A stretch of DNA of 56,289 bases from DASSBG01 sp035699085 (lineage in GTDB: Bacteria > Pseudomonadota > Gammaproteobacteria > Xanthomonadales > Rhodanobacteraceae). Numbering within the stretch: the stretch's first letter is position 1; each line of letters starts with the position of its first letter. The position numbers and the translations under genes are program-made. The stretch is taken from the NCBI GenBank assembly GCA_035699085.1, contig DASSBG010000027.1:1-56289 (forward strand), read 5' to 3'. This document shows, piece after piece, positions 18,011 through 27,099 of the stretch. The notes under the pieces were generated by a model. That model saw only the letters and a list, made by a program, of their open reading frames with translations. It did no database searches and was not told the origin of the DNA.

Positions 18011-18592
18011 TCACTTTTCTCTGCTTGCCCGGAGAAAAGTAACCAAACGAGAGGGCGCCCCCGGCAGGTTCGCGGGCGGGTTACGGGCTTTTCGACGGTG
18101 CGTCCCTGCACCGTCGAAAAGCTGACCGGCATCCATGCCGGCCACCCTTCGGGCTATTCCTTCACCCGCCCGCAGCGCAAGGGGATTTGCGCGCCAAACC
18201 CGAGCCGGCTTCGCCAACCGAAGCCCGCCGAGATACGCCGGCAGATTAACGGAGCGGCAGGTTGGCGGTGAGCGAAGCGAACGCAACACGCCATGCACGC
18301 GCTCGCCCCGTCCACAACGACTCGGCAAAAGCACACGAAGACACGATACGAAGCAGGATGACCAAGCTCGCGGCGTGCGACCGCGGTTGGGTCCCCTGTA
18401 CGGCGGTGCGGGCCGGACGGATAGCCCGAAGGGTCGCTCGCATGGACGCGAGCGACTTTTCCGACAGTGCAGGGACGCACTGTCGGAAAAGCCCGGCCGG
18501 CCCGCACGAACCCGCGGCCGAAGGCCGTGGGCGCCGCACCGGGGTGGCCTCTCTTTTGGTTCTTTTCTCTGGCCAAACAGAGAAAAGAACTC
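18011..18592. repeat. Mirror-image, hairpin-rich interspersed element
   Basis: The 807-bp gap at 17906-18712 has no convincing gene. Its centre is two inverted halves. Outer arms: TTTTCTCTGCTTGCCC..GAGAAAAGTAACC at 18017-18045 and its diverged complement at 18551-18590. Left half: stem GCGGGCGGGT/ACCCGCCCGC (18072-18081/18164-18173) enclosing a 15-bp perfect hairpin with loop GTCCCT (18087-18122) and a CCGGCAT/ATGCCGG hairpin (18126-18141). Right half: stem GTGCGGGCCGG/CCGGCCCGCAC (18406-18416/18497-18507) enclosing a 9-bp hairpin (18433-18456) and a 15-bp perfect hairpin with loop AGGGAC (18456-18491). CCCTTCGGGCTAT (18145-18157) pairs perfectly with 18421-18433. ORFs here are not credible. 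Confidence 0.85.
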
Positions 18593-18619
18593 GCGCCTTG
18601 CGCGACAAGGTCGCGCCGC

Positions 18620-18640
18620 GAATGGGGAATGGGGAATGGA
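18620..18640. repeat. GAATGGG heptamer array (3 units)
   Basis: Three tandem GAATGGG units (the last ends in A) sit just outside the right edge of the mirror-image element and 73 bp upstream of the next gene. The unit is the complement of the one at 9944-9971. Confidence 0.75.
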
Positions 18641-18712
18641 AGAGCAACAGCGCCGGGTCGCGGCGAGCGCTGGCGCGCGGCATGGCTGGGGCGGGCGACC
18701 TACAATGGCGGG

Positions 18713-19546
18713 ATGGGCACGCACAGCGCCAAGCCGGACGCTATACGCGAGTGGATACTCGCGACCGCGCGTGGCGGCCACGACATCGACGCCATCGTCG
18801 GCATGATGCTGCGCTCGGGCTACGAGCGCCGCCAGGCACGACAACTGGTGGCCAAGGCGCTCGACCGCCCGGGGCTGGCTGTGGAGGTGAGCACGGCGCG
18901 CAGCGACGGCCTTCGCCCGCGCCATCCAGAACCGCCGGCGCTGGAGCTGGACGGGCGCCGCATCGAGGTGTCGCTCTGCGTGGAGACACCGACGATCCGG
19001 CTGCTGGAGGCGCTGCTGGACGACTCAGAGTGCGAGGCCCTGATCGAGCTGGCCCGTCCGCGCCTGGATCGCTCGCTCACCGTCGACACCGCCGGCCAGC
19101 ACACCGTCAACACCACCCGCACCAGCAGCGGCATGTTCTTCGCGCTGGGCGAGACGCCGCTGGTCGCGCGCATCGAACAGCGCATCGCGGCGCTCACCGA
19201 GCTGCCGGCAAACCACGGCGAAGGGTTGCAAATCCTGCATTACCTGCCCGGCCAGCAGTACGAGCCGCACTTTGACTGGTTCGATCCGGCACAGGACGGC
19301 TACAAGGTCATCACGGCCAAGGGCGGGCAGCGTGTCGCCAGCGTGATCATTTACCTCAACGCACCGGCCGCTGGCGGTGGTACGCAGTTCCCGCGCGCCG
19401 GCATCACCATCTCCGCGCGCCGCGGCAGCGCGCTGTATTTCGCCTACGAGGGCGGCGACCAGTCCTCGCTGCATGCCGGGCTGCCGGTCACCGCCGGCGA
19501 AAAATGGATCGCGACCAAGTGGCTGCGGGAGTGTCCGTTCGCCTGA
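18713..19546 (+). CDS. 2-oxoglutarate/Fe(II) oxygenase, prolyl 4-hydroxylase-like
   Basis: A 277-residue cytoplasmic dioxygenase. The C-terminal P4Hc domain has the iron triad His186-x-Asp188 (in YEPHFDWF) and His254 (in SSLHAGLPV), with Lys264 (GEKWIATKW) to bind 2-oxoglutarate. FPRAGITISARRGSALYF is the usual jelly-roll strand set. The first ~80 residues resemble a small helical domain of unknown role. The start at 18713 avoids running into repeat DNA upstream, where longer in-frame starts exist. The hydroxylated substrate is unknown; some bacterial homologues act on EF-Tu, but that cannot be read here. Confidence 0.87.
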   Translation: MGTHSAKPDAIREWILATARGGHDIDAIVGMMLRSGYERRQARQLVAKALDRPGLAVEVSTARSDGLRPRHPEPPALELDGRRIEVSLCVETPTIRLLEALLDDSECEALIELARPRLDRSLTVDTAGQHTVNTTRTSSGMFFALGETPLVARIEQRIAALTELPANHGEGLQILHYLPGQQYEPHFDWFDPAQDGYKVITAKGGQRVASVIIYLNAPAAGGGTQFPRAGITISARRGSALYFAYEGGDQSSLHAGLPVTAGEKWIATKWLRECPFA

Positions 19547-19628
19547 GCGGCGACGCCGCGACCTGCGCTGGCGTGGTGTTTGCCGTATCCTTGGCGCCCC
19601 TCCGAACCCGCCAGCCAGGGAGACTTCA

Positions 19629-20159
19629 ATGGCGCTCGACAAGGTGCCCGCCGGGCGCGACGTTCCCGATGAGATCAATGTCATCATCGAGATTCCGAAG
19701 GACGCCGAGCCGGTCAAGTACGAGGTCGACAAGGAGTCCGGCGAGATTTTCGTCGACCGCGTGCTGTCGACGCCGATGCGCTACCCCTGCAACTACGGTT
19801 ACGTGCCGCAGACGCTGGGTGGCGACGGTGACCCGCTGGACGCGCTGGTGATCCTGCCGCTGCCGCTGGTGCCTGGCTCGGTGGTGCGCTGCCGGCCGGT
19901 GGGGATGCTGAAGATGAGCGACGAGGCCGGGGCCGACGAGAAGTTGGTGGTGGTTCCGGTCACCAAGACCTTCGCCGGCTATTCGCACATCGATGACATC
20001 GCCCTGGTGTCGGACAACTGGCTGGCGCGCATCGGCCACTTCTTCGCCCACTACAAGGACCTGGAAGAGGGCAAGTGGGTGAAGATCGAAGGTTGGGGCG
20101 ACGCCGCCACCGCGCGCGCCGAAATCACGGCGGGCATCGAGCGCTACCGGGCCGGCTGA
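19629..20159 (+). CDS. ppa: Inorganic pyrophosphatase
   Basis: A 176-residue family I soluble pyrophosphatase that hydrolyses PPi to phosphate with Mg2+. EIPKDAEPVKYEVDKESG, RYPCNYGYVPQTLGGDGDP with the D-x-D-x-x-D metal site (DGDPLDALV) and KDLEEGKWVKIEGW are diagnostic. Length is standard. The ATG at 19629 follows an AGGGAGA site. With pfp and hppA upstream it is the third PPi enzyme within 11.6 kb. Confidence 0.97.
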   Translation: MALDKVPAGRDVPDEINVIIEIPKDAEPVKYEVDKESGEIFVDRVLSTPMRYPCNYGYVPQTLGGDGDPLDALVILPLPLVPGSVVRCRPVGMLKMSDEAGADEKLVVVPVTKTFAGYSHIDDIALVSDNWLARIGHFFAHYKDLEEGKWVKIEGWGDAATARAEITAGIERYRAG

Positions 20160-20216
20160 GGCATCTGTCCGCACGCGTGCGCCATTGTCAAACGTGCACG
20201 CCGCACGCTGCCTCAG
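20156..20216. terminator. Inverted repeat between convergent ppa and GFA genes
   Basis: CTGAGGCA (20156-20163) and TGCCTCAG (20209-20216) form an 8-bp inverted repeat that includes both stop regions. Smaller GCACGC/GCGTGC complementarity lies inside. There is no U-tract, so it would at best be a weak bidirectional terminator. Confidence 0.3.
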
Positions 20217-20608
20217 AGCCGATCCTTACGCTCCTCGCGCGGCAGGTCATCGTCAATGCGGAGCCACGGCAACGCGTGTTGCACGTGAATGTGGTAACGC
20301 GGCGCGACTGCGGCGGGATCGTCGAGGCTGGCGATGGTGACGCAGACGTAGCCGTCATCCTCGACGCAGCATAGTTGCGAGCCGCACTCGGCGCAGAAGC
20401 CGCGGCGCATCACCGATGACGACGCGCGCAGCCTGGGTGCGCCGTGCGTCCAGCGGAATTCGCTTTCGGGAAAATTGGCCCAGCCCACCACCGGCGCCCC
20501 GCTGGCCCGCCGGCAGCTCCCACAGTGGCAGTAGTGCGGGTTGATCGGTTCGGCGTCGGCCTCGTAGCGGACGGCGCCGCACAAGCAGCCGCCCGCGTAG
20601 TGCGTCAT
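20213..20608 (-). CDS. GFA family zinc protein (formaldehyde-activating-enzyme fold)
   Basis: A 131-residue protein of the GFA/CENP-V zinc-binding fold. The cysteines are in the family pattern: GGCLCGAVRYEA (residues 7-18), HYCHCGSCRRASGAP (25-39) and GFCAECGSQLCC (about 70-81). Members bind zinc and some bind glutathione; the formaldehyde-related name is inherited from one member and should not be taken as function. The ATG at 20608 is chosen because homology starts right after it (MTHYAGGCLCG). Confidence 0.9.
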   Translation of the reverse strand: MTHYAGGCLCGAVRYEADAEPINPHYCHCGSCRRASGAPVVGWANFPESEFRWTHGAPRLRASSSVMRRGFCAECGSQLCCVEDDGYVCVTIASLDDPAAVAPRYHIHVQHALPWLRIDDDLPREERKDRL

Positions 20609-20636
20609 GCCCGAGCGGCCAGTGCGCGGGCGGCCA

Positions 20637-21269
20637 TCAGCGGCGGCGGGCAGCGACGCGTTTGCTGCTGGTGCCGCGCTTGGCGGAGGCCTTGCTGCCG
20701 GAGCGGGATGCACCCTTCGGCGGCTCGCCGGCCTTGCCCAGTTGTTCGAGCAGCGTCTTCATGTCATCGGCGTGCTCTTCCTCGGTCGCCAGGATCTCTT
20801 CCATCATCCGGCGCGATGTCGGGTCGTCGTTGCCCAGGTAGCGCACCATCTCGGCGTAGGTCTCGATGGCGATGCGTTCGGCGACGAGGTTTTCCTTGAT
20901 CATGTCGACCAGGTCGTCCCCTTCGACGTAATCGGAGTGGCTGCGGGTAGCCAGGCCTTCCGGGGAATAGTCCGGCGCCCCTTCAAGCTGGGTGATGCGT
21001 TCGGCGATGCGGTCGGCGTGCTCCTGCTCCTCCGTTGCGTGCTGGAGGAACTCCGCGGCCACGGCCTGCGAGTGGATCCCGGAGGCCATGTAGTAGTGCC
21101 GCTTGTAGCGCAGCGTGCATACCAGCTCGGTGGCCAGCGCCTGGTTGAGCAGGTCGATCACCGCCTCGCGATCGGCCTTGTAACCTTCGGTCATCGCACC
21201 GCGGCCGATGTGTTCGCGTGCCCGCTTGCGAATCGTCTTGATGTCGCTCAGAAACGGTTTGGCGGCCAT
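20637..21269 (-). CDS. Ferritin-like (bacterioferritin/DPS-related) protein with basic tail
   Basis: A 210-residue four-helix-bundle protein. Metal-ligand patterns fit a ferritin-like di-iron site: ATELVCTLRYKRHYYMA (Glu near 48), EFLQHATEEQEHADRI (Glu and His near 80-84), VAERIAIETYAEMVR, and ILATEEEHADDMKTLL. The last ~35 residues are rich in Lys, Arg, Ser and Gly (GSKASAKRGTSSKR), a tail that could bind DNA as in some Dps proteins. A role in iron storage or oxidative-stress protection is inferred. It is 28 bp upstream of the GFA gene on the same strand. Confidence 0.85.
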   Translation of the reverse strand: MAAKPFLSDIKTIRKRAREHIGRGAMTEGYKADREAVIDLLNQALATELVCTLRYKRHYYMASGIHSQAVAAEFLQHATEEQEHADRIAERITQLEGAPDYSPEGLATRSHSDYVEGDDLVDMIKENLVAERIAIETYAEMVRYLGNDDPTSRRMMEEILATEEEHADDMKTLLEQLGKAGEPPKGASRSGSKASAKRGTSSKRVAARRR

Positions 21270-21519
21270 GCTCGGGCTCCCTGGTGCGAAGGATCAAGGA
21301 ATTCTAGCGCATCGCCGCTACGCCACGTGAACCAGGCGTGAGGTTGAGGTGGTAGCGGCACCTGCCAAGCCATCAGGCGGATGATTCACCGGCTTCCCGG
21401 GACCTCGAACCCGCCGCCGGGCGAGCGCACCGACAGCTCGAGGCGCTCGTCGGAACCCGATCGATGCCCGGGAACGCGGCGCCGGCGCGCCGCGGGCGTT
21501 GCGGCCGCGGTCGGCGGCG
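21270..21519. other. Gap between the ferritin-like gene and thiC
   Basis: No gene is convincing in these 250 bp. They contain the ferritin-like promoter side and GC-rich sequence with short dyads after the thiC stop, but no clear terminator. Confidence 0.5.
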
Positions 21520-23400
<1,881 letters not shown>

Positions 23401-23647
23401 GCGCTGGTCCTGAGGCTGTGAAGGCGGCCCGCGCGCCGGATCGTGCCCGCGCCGGTCGTCAGGCGCACGCTAGCGAGCAGGGCCTGAACCGGCGCGTACG
23501 GGACGCGTCGCGGCAATGTGACCACGCCCGCGCCAGGCCGGTGGCCGGCGCGGCCAGTGCACTCCGGCAGGCCCCCATCGCGAGTGTAACGCAACGTCCC
23601 GCCGATTGCGGGCACCGGAAGTGCGCAGCGGCACCGCGCGGGCTGCT

Positions 23648-24292
23648 TCAGCGTGGCTGGTAGGCGCGCAGGAACATCGCGACGGCGGCCTTGGCGTTTT
23701 CGTCGACCTTGGTCTCGAAGGCCGGGTCGTCCTCGGCGCAACCGAACAGCCGGCGGAGATGCAGGTCGCCCTTCAGCAGGCTGAGAAACTGGCGCGCCGC
23801 CTGCGCCGGATCCGGCAGGTCCAGCGCGCCTGCCGCCGCCTGCTCCCGCAGGAACCGCTCCAGCAGCAGATGGGTACGCGCCGGCCCCTCCTCCCACAGC
23901 AGCTGGCCCATGCGCGGCCGGCCATTGCGGCAGTTGCTGGCAATGGCACGCCAGACGCCGATCGCCTCGGGGCTGCACATCAGCCGGGCATGGCGGCGCG
24001 CGATCTCGAGCAGGGTGTCGGCCAGCGTGCGGTCGGCGGAGGCCTGGTACAGGTGCTCGGGCAGCAGTTCACGGCAGCTCTGGCGCACCGCCTCGCGAAA
24101 CAGCGTGTCCTTGTCGCCGAAGTGGCTGTAGACGGTGAGCTTGGACACGCCCGCGCCGCTGGCCACGGCATCCATGCTGGTGCCGTCGAAACCCAGTTCG
24201 ACGAACAGGCGCTTGGCCGCTTCCAGGATCGCGGCGCGCTTGTCCATGTCCTTGGGCCGACCCGGACCCTGGTTTTTGCTCACGCTGGCCAC
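23648..24292 (-). CDS. TetR family transcriptional regulator
   Basis: A 214-residue repressor-type regulator. The N-terminal helix-turn-helix reads AAILEAAKRLFVELGFDGTS, MDAVASGAGVSKLTVYSHFG, DKDTLFREAVR. The C-terminal ligand domain (EEGPARTHLLLERFLREQ, LSLLKGDLHLRRLFG) resembles the AefR/AcrR-like group, whose members often control efflux or outer-membrane functions. It is divergent from a small ORF, with shared promoter sequence at 24304-24333; pcm and tolC lie just beyond, so tolC control is possible but unproven. Confidence 0.92.
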   Translation of the reverse strand: MASVSKNQGPGRPKDMDKRAAILEAAKRLFVELGFDGTSMDAVASGAGVSKLTVYSHFGDKDTLFREAVRQSCRELLPEHLYQASADRTLADTLLEIARRHARLMCSPEAIGVWRAIASNCRNGRPRMGQLLWEEGPARTHLLLERFLREQAAAGALDLPDPAQAARQFLSLLKGDLHLRRLFGCAEDDPAFETKVDENAKAAVAMFLRAYQPR

Positions 24293-24303
24293 GACGGAAA
24301 TGC

Positions 24304-24333
24304 TTCACAATGCCAAAAAACGGGTTTATTATA
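24304..24333. promoter_or_regulatory. Overlapping divergent promoters, TetR gene and small ORF
   Basis: On the plus strand TTCACA (24304-24309) and TATTAT (24327-24332) are 17 bp apart, close to consensus. The minus strand carries a perfect TATAAT (24328-24333) facing the TetR gene, with only a weak -35. The two -10 boxes overlap, inside a region with CGGG..CCCG half-sites around them (24321-24340). This is the likely TetR operator. Confidence 0.6.
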
Positions 24334-24362
24334 CGCCCCGGTTCACTTATTGCCACTTCACG

Positions 24363-24701
24363 ATGATCCCCGACGCCGCCGTGGTTGCCGCGCTCCCCGA
24401 CCTTGTCCTCAGTCCTGCGTTCAAGCGCTGCCAACGGACCCTGGCGCAACAGATCGAAGCGGGTGCCGCACGCGCCTCGCTGCACGCCCGCCATGCCTTG
24501 CAGGCGCTGAGCGTCAACGAGCGTGGCCTGATCATGCGCTGGCTGGGTTGGCTCGCATACGCTGCGCAGGCCAACGGCGACGCTCCAATGCTGGCGCGCA
24601 TCATGCAGATGCAGGCCGGCATCGACTGGACGGCCAGCGCGGCGCGCGGCAAGCGCGCGGCGCGGCCCATGCCGGCGACCGCGCTGCTGCGCAGCGCCTG
24701 A
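24363..24701 (+). CDS. Small protein of unknown function
   Basis: A 112-residue ORF starting at an ATG 31 bp after a near-consensus promoter. The sequence is helical in character (LVLSPAFKRCQRTLAQQIEA, LNERG-like NERGLIMRWLGWLAY, MLARIMQMQAG) with a basic Ala-rich tail. I recognise no domain. Its placement divergent from a TetR gene and the good promoter argue for a real gene; the lack of a recognised family keeps confidence moderate. Confidence 0.5.
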   Translation: MIPDAAVVAALPDLVLSPAFKRCQRTLAQQIEAGAARASLHARHALQALSVNERGLIMRWLGWLAYAAQANGDAPMLARIMQMQAGIDWTASAARGKRAARPMPATALLRSA

Positions 24702-24895
24702 GCCCGTTGCGGCCGTCGCGGTGATGCCTGTCATCCGCGGCTGATGACTTCCGGCACTTTGGTGCAGCCGGCGCGGACCGCAGGCTTGGCATGCGCCGAT
24801 GTGGCCGCCATTCACGGCCACGCTTGTCCGCCGCAGACGGGCACTGCATGATGCTGCGCAAACGCGCAGATGCTGCTGTTAAAGGAAACGACGCC

Positions 24896-25558
24896 ATGCC
24901 GACAACTTCGATGGACCAGGCGCACCTCAACATGGTGAACAGCCAGGTGCGTGGCTGGGACGTGGTCGATGCGCGGGTCCTGGACGTGCTCGGCCTCGTC
25001 ACCCGCGCCGACTTCGTGCCGCCGGCCTGGCGCCACCTGGCGTACGTCGACCTGCCCGTGCCGCTCGGCCACGGCGAAACCATGATGAAGCCGGTGGTTG
25101 AAGGCCGCATGCTGCAGGCGCTGAACCTGCTGCCCGACGACGAGGTGCTGGAAATCGGCACCGGCTCGGGCTATGTCACCGCCTGCCTGGCCAAACTTTC
25201 ACGCTCGGTCACCAGCGTCGAGCTGCGCGACGGCTTTGCGACGTCGGCGCGGCAGCGCCTGCGCAACGCCGGCGTCGGCAACGCTGAGATCGTCGTCGCC
25301 GACGCCGTCCAGGATTGGCAACCGCCGCAGCCGGTCGACGCGCTGGTGGTCACCGGCGCGGTCGCCGAACTGCCGGGACGCTGGCGCGACTGGCTCAAAC
25401 CGGAGGGCCGCGCCTTCGTCATCTGCGGCCAGCCGCCCTCGATGCGGGCGCTGCTGCTGCAGCGCGGCGAAAACGACCAGTGGCACGAAACCCGCCTGTT
25501 CGAAACCGACCTTCCCTATCTGCTGCACGCTGAAGCCCAGGCGCGCTTCAGCCTGTAA
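24896..25558 (+). CDS. pcm: Protein-L-isoaspartate O-methyltransferase-like
   Basis: A 220-residue SAM-dependent methyltransferase of the PCMT family, which repairs isoaspartyl residues in aged proteins. NMVNSQVRGWDVVDARVL and TRADFVPPAWR give the family N-terminus, VLEIGTGSGYVTACLAKL is the SAM loop and SVELRDGF the acidic strand. The substrate-motif region is less conserved than in E. coli Pcm, as in other Xanthomonadales homologues located before tolC, so activity on isoaspartate is inferred. AAAGGAAA precedes the ATG. It ends 23 bp before tolC. Confidence 0.85.
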   Translation: MPTTSMDQAHLNMVNSQVRGWDVVDARVLDVLGLVTRADFVPPAWRHLAYVDLPVPLGHGETMMKPVVEGRMLQALNLLPDDEVLEIGTGSGYVTACLAKLSRSVTSVELRDGFATSARQRLRNAGVGNAEIVVADAVQDWQPPQPVDALVVTGAVAELPGRWRDWLKPEGRAFVICGQPPSMRALLLQRGENDQWHETRLFETDLPYLLHAEAQARFSL

Positions 25559-25581
25559 CGAGTCATACACGGAGCGACACA

Positions 25582-26952
25582 ATGAAGCCACGCTTTCACC
25601 TCACGCTGTTGCCGTTGCTGGCCAGCGCGGCCCTGGTCGTGCTGCCGTCCTTCGCCCACGCGGAGGACCTGCTGGACGCCTACCAGCAGGCGCGAGCCTC
25701 GGACCCGGTGCTGGCGCAGGCCAACGCGCTGCGGCTGCAGGTGGCCGAGGGCGTGCCGCTGTCGCGCTCCGCGCTGCTGCCCCGGATCAACGCCGGCGTC
25801 AACTACAACTATGACCGCGGCAGTTCCAACACCACCATCGACCCGACCACCGGGCAGGTGATCAATCTGGGCGGCGGCAACGCCCACTCGCACTCGCTGA
25901 GCGCGACGCTCAACCAGACGATCTTCAACTACGCCGACTACGCGAACCTCGCCGCCTCGGAGTCGGCCGCCGACGCCCAGGCCGCCCAGTACCACGCGGC
26001 CGAGCAGAACCTGATCGTCCGCGTCGCCCAGGCCTACTTCGACGTACTGACCGCCGAGGACGAAGTGTCCTTTGCCGAGGCCCAGGAAAAGGCGCTCAGC
26101 CGCCAGCTCGACCAGGCGCAGGAGCGCTACAAGGTGGGCATGTCGGCAATCACCGACGTGAACGAGGCCAAGGCCAACTACGACGTCGCCCGCGCCAACA
26201 CCATCACCGCGAAGAACACGCTGAGCGACATGCGCGAGGCGTTGATGCAGATCACCGGGCAGCCGCTGGGCACGCTGGAGAAGCTGCGCGACGAGCTGCC
26301 ATTGACCCCGCCGCAGCCGGCCGACCAGAAGCAGTGGGTGGAAATGGCGCTGCAGCAGAACCCGTTGGTGCAGGCACAGCGCTACCAGGTGCAGGCCTCG
26401 GAACACGACATCAGCGCCGCACGCGCCGGCCATTACCCGACCCTCGACGCCAGCGTCAGCTATGTGCGCCGGCCCAATACCTTCGGCGACGACCTGCCGG
26501 GCATGGACAGCCACATTGACAGCACGTCCATCGGCCTCAGCCTGTCGATTCCGATCTTCAATGGCGGCGCCACCCACGCGCGCGTGCGCCAGGCCATCTA
26601 TGCCCGCGACGCCAACCGCGACGCGCTCGAGCAGCAGCGACGCCAGATCATCCGCGGCACGCGCAGCGCCTACCGTTCGGTGATTGCCGGCATCAGCGAG
26701 GTGGAGGCACGCGAACAGGCGGTGGTCTCGGCGCAGAGCGCATTGGAGGCGACCCAGGCCGGCTTCCAGGTGGGCACGCGCAACATCATCGATGTGTTGA
26801 CCGGCCAGCAGCAGCTGTTCCAGGCGCAGAGCGCCTATTCACAGGCACGCCACAACTTCATCATCAACAAGCTGGCGCTGAAGCAGTCGGCCGGTACCAT
26901 CGACATCGCCGACCTGAAGGCGGTCAACGCGCTGCTGGTGCCGCTGCACTAG
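25582..26952 (+). CDS. tolC: TolC family outer-membrane efflux channel
   Basis: A 456-residue outer-membrane protein with a signal peptide (LLASAALVVLPSFAHA, cleavage after residue ~27). Two repeated OEP halves are visible: EDLLDAYQQARASDPVL with AYFDVLTAEDEVSFAEAQ and RYKVGMSAITDVNEAKA in the first, and QAGFQVGTRNIIDVLTGQQ with the YSQARHNFIINKLAL helix in the second. It would trimerise to form the exit duct for type I secretion and RND pumps. It lies 23 bp after pcm, probably in one operon, and ends at REP sequences. Confidence 0.95.
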   Translation: MKPRFHLTLLPLLASAALVVLPSFAHAEDLLDAYQQARASDPVLAQANALRLQVAEGVPLSRSALLPRINAGVNYNYDRGSSNTTIDPTTGQVINLGGGNAHSHSLSATLNQTIFNYADYANLAASESAADAQAAQYHAAEQNLIVRVAQAYFDVLTAEDEVSFAEAQEKALSRQLDQAQERYKVGMSAITDVNEAKANYDVARANTITAKNTLSDMREALMQITGQPLGTLEKLRDELPLTPPQPADQKQWVEMALQQNPLVQAQRYQVQASEHDISAARAGHYPTLDASVSYVRRPNTFGDDLPGMDSHIDSTSIGLSLSIPIFNGGATHARVRQAIYARDANRDALEQQRRQIIRGTRSAYRSVIAGISEVEAREQAVVSAQSALEATQAGFQVGTRNIIDVLTGQQQLFQAQSAYSQARHNFIINKLALKQSAGTIDIADLKAVNALLVPLH

Positions 26953-26967
26953 CGGCACTGCACGTAC

Positions 26968-27099
26968 GGCGGATTCAACCCGCCGTTGGTATGGCGACCG
27001 CCGCAGGGCGGGTTTCAACCCGCCGTTGTCGGCCGCCTTCCGCCGACGCGATCGCGCCGTCCATCCGCGAAAATAACGGCGGGTTGAAAACCCGCCCTA
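26968..27099. repeat. Cluster of three REP-like hairpins
   Basis: Three GGCGGG-TT..AA-CCCGCC hairpins lie between convergent tolC and waaA. The first (26968-26984) is degenerate; the second (27007-27024) is perfect with a 2-nt loop; the third (27078-27096) is inverted relative to the others. The complement of the third begins CCGTAGGGCGGG, and its TAG is the waaA stop codon. They may also terminate both transcripts. Confidence 0.85.

Noticed and set aside
18135..18712. Long plus-strand frames running through the mirror-image element into the oxygenase gene
   Set aside because: They cross perfect hairpins and inverted repeats. Similarity to the oxygenase family begins only after 18713.
23401..23647. 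A TPP riboswitch ahead of thiC
   Set aside because: No CTGAGA or companion core was found when reading the leader on the coding strand.
24135..24362. An upstream extension of the small ORF into the TetR gene region
   Set aside because: The extended N-terminus would overlap the TetR coding sequence and the divergent promoters; the ATG at 24363 lies just downstream of a good promoter.
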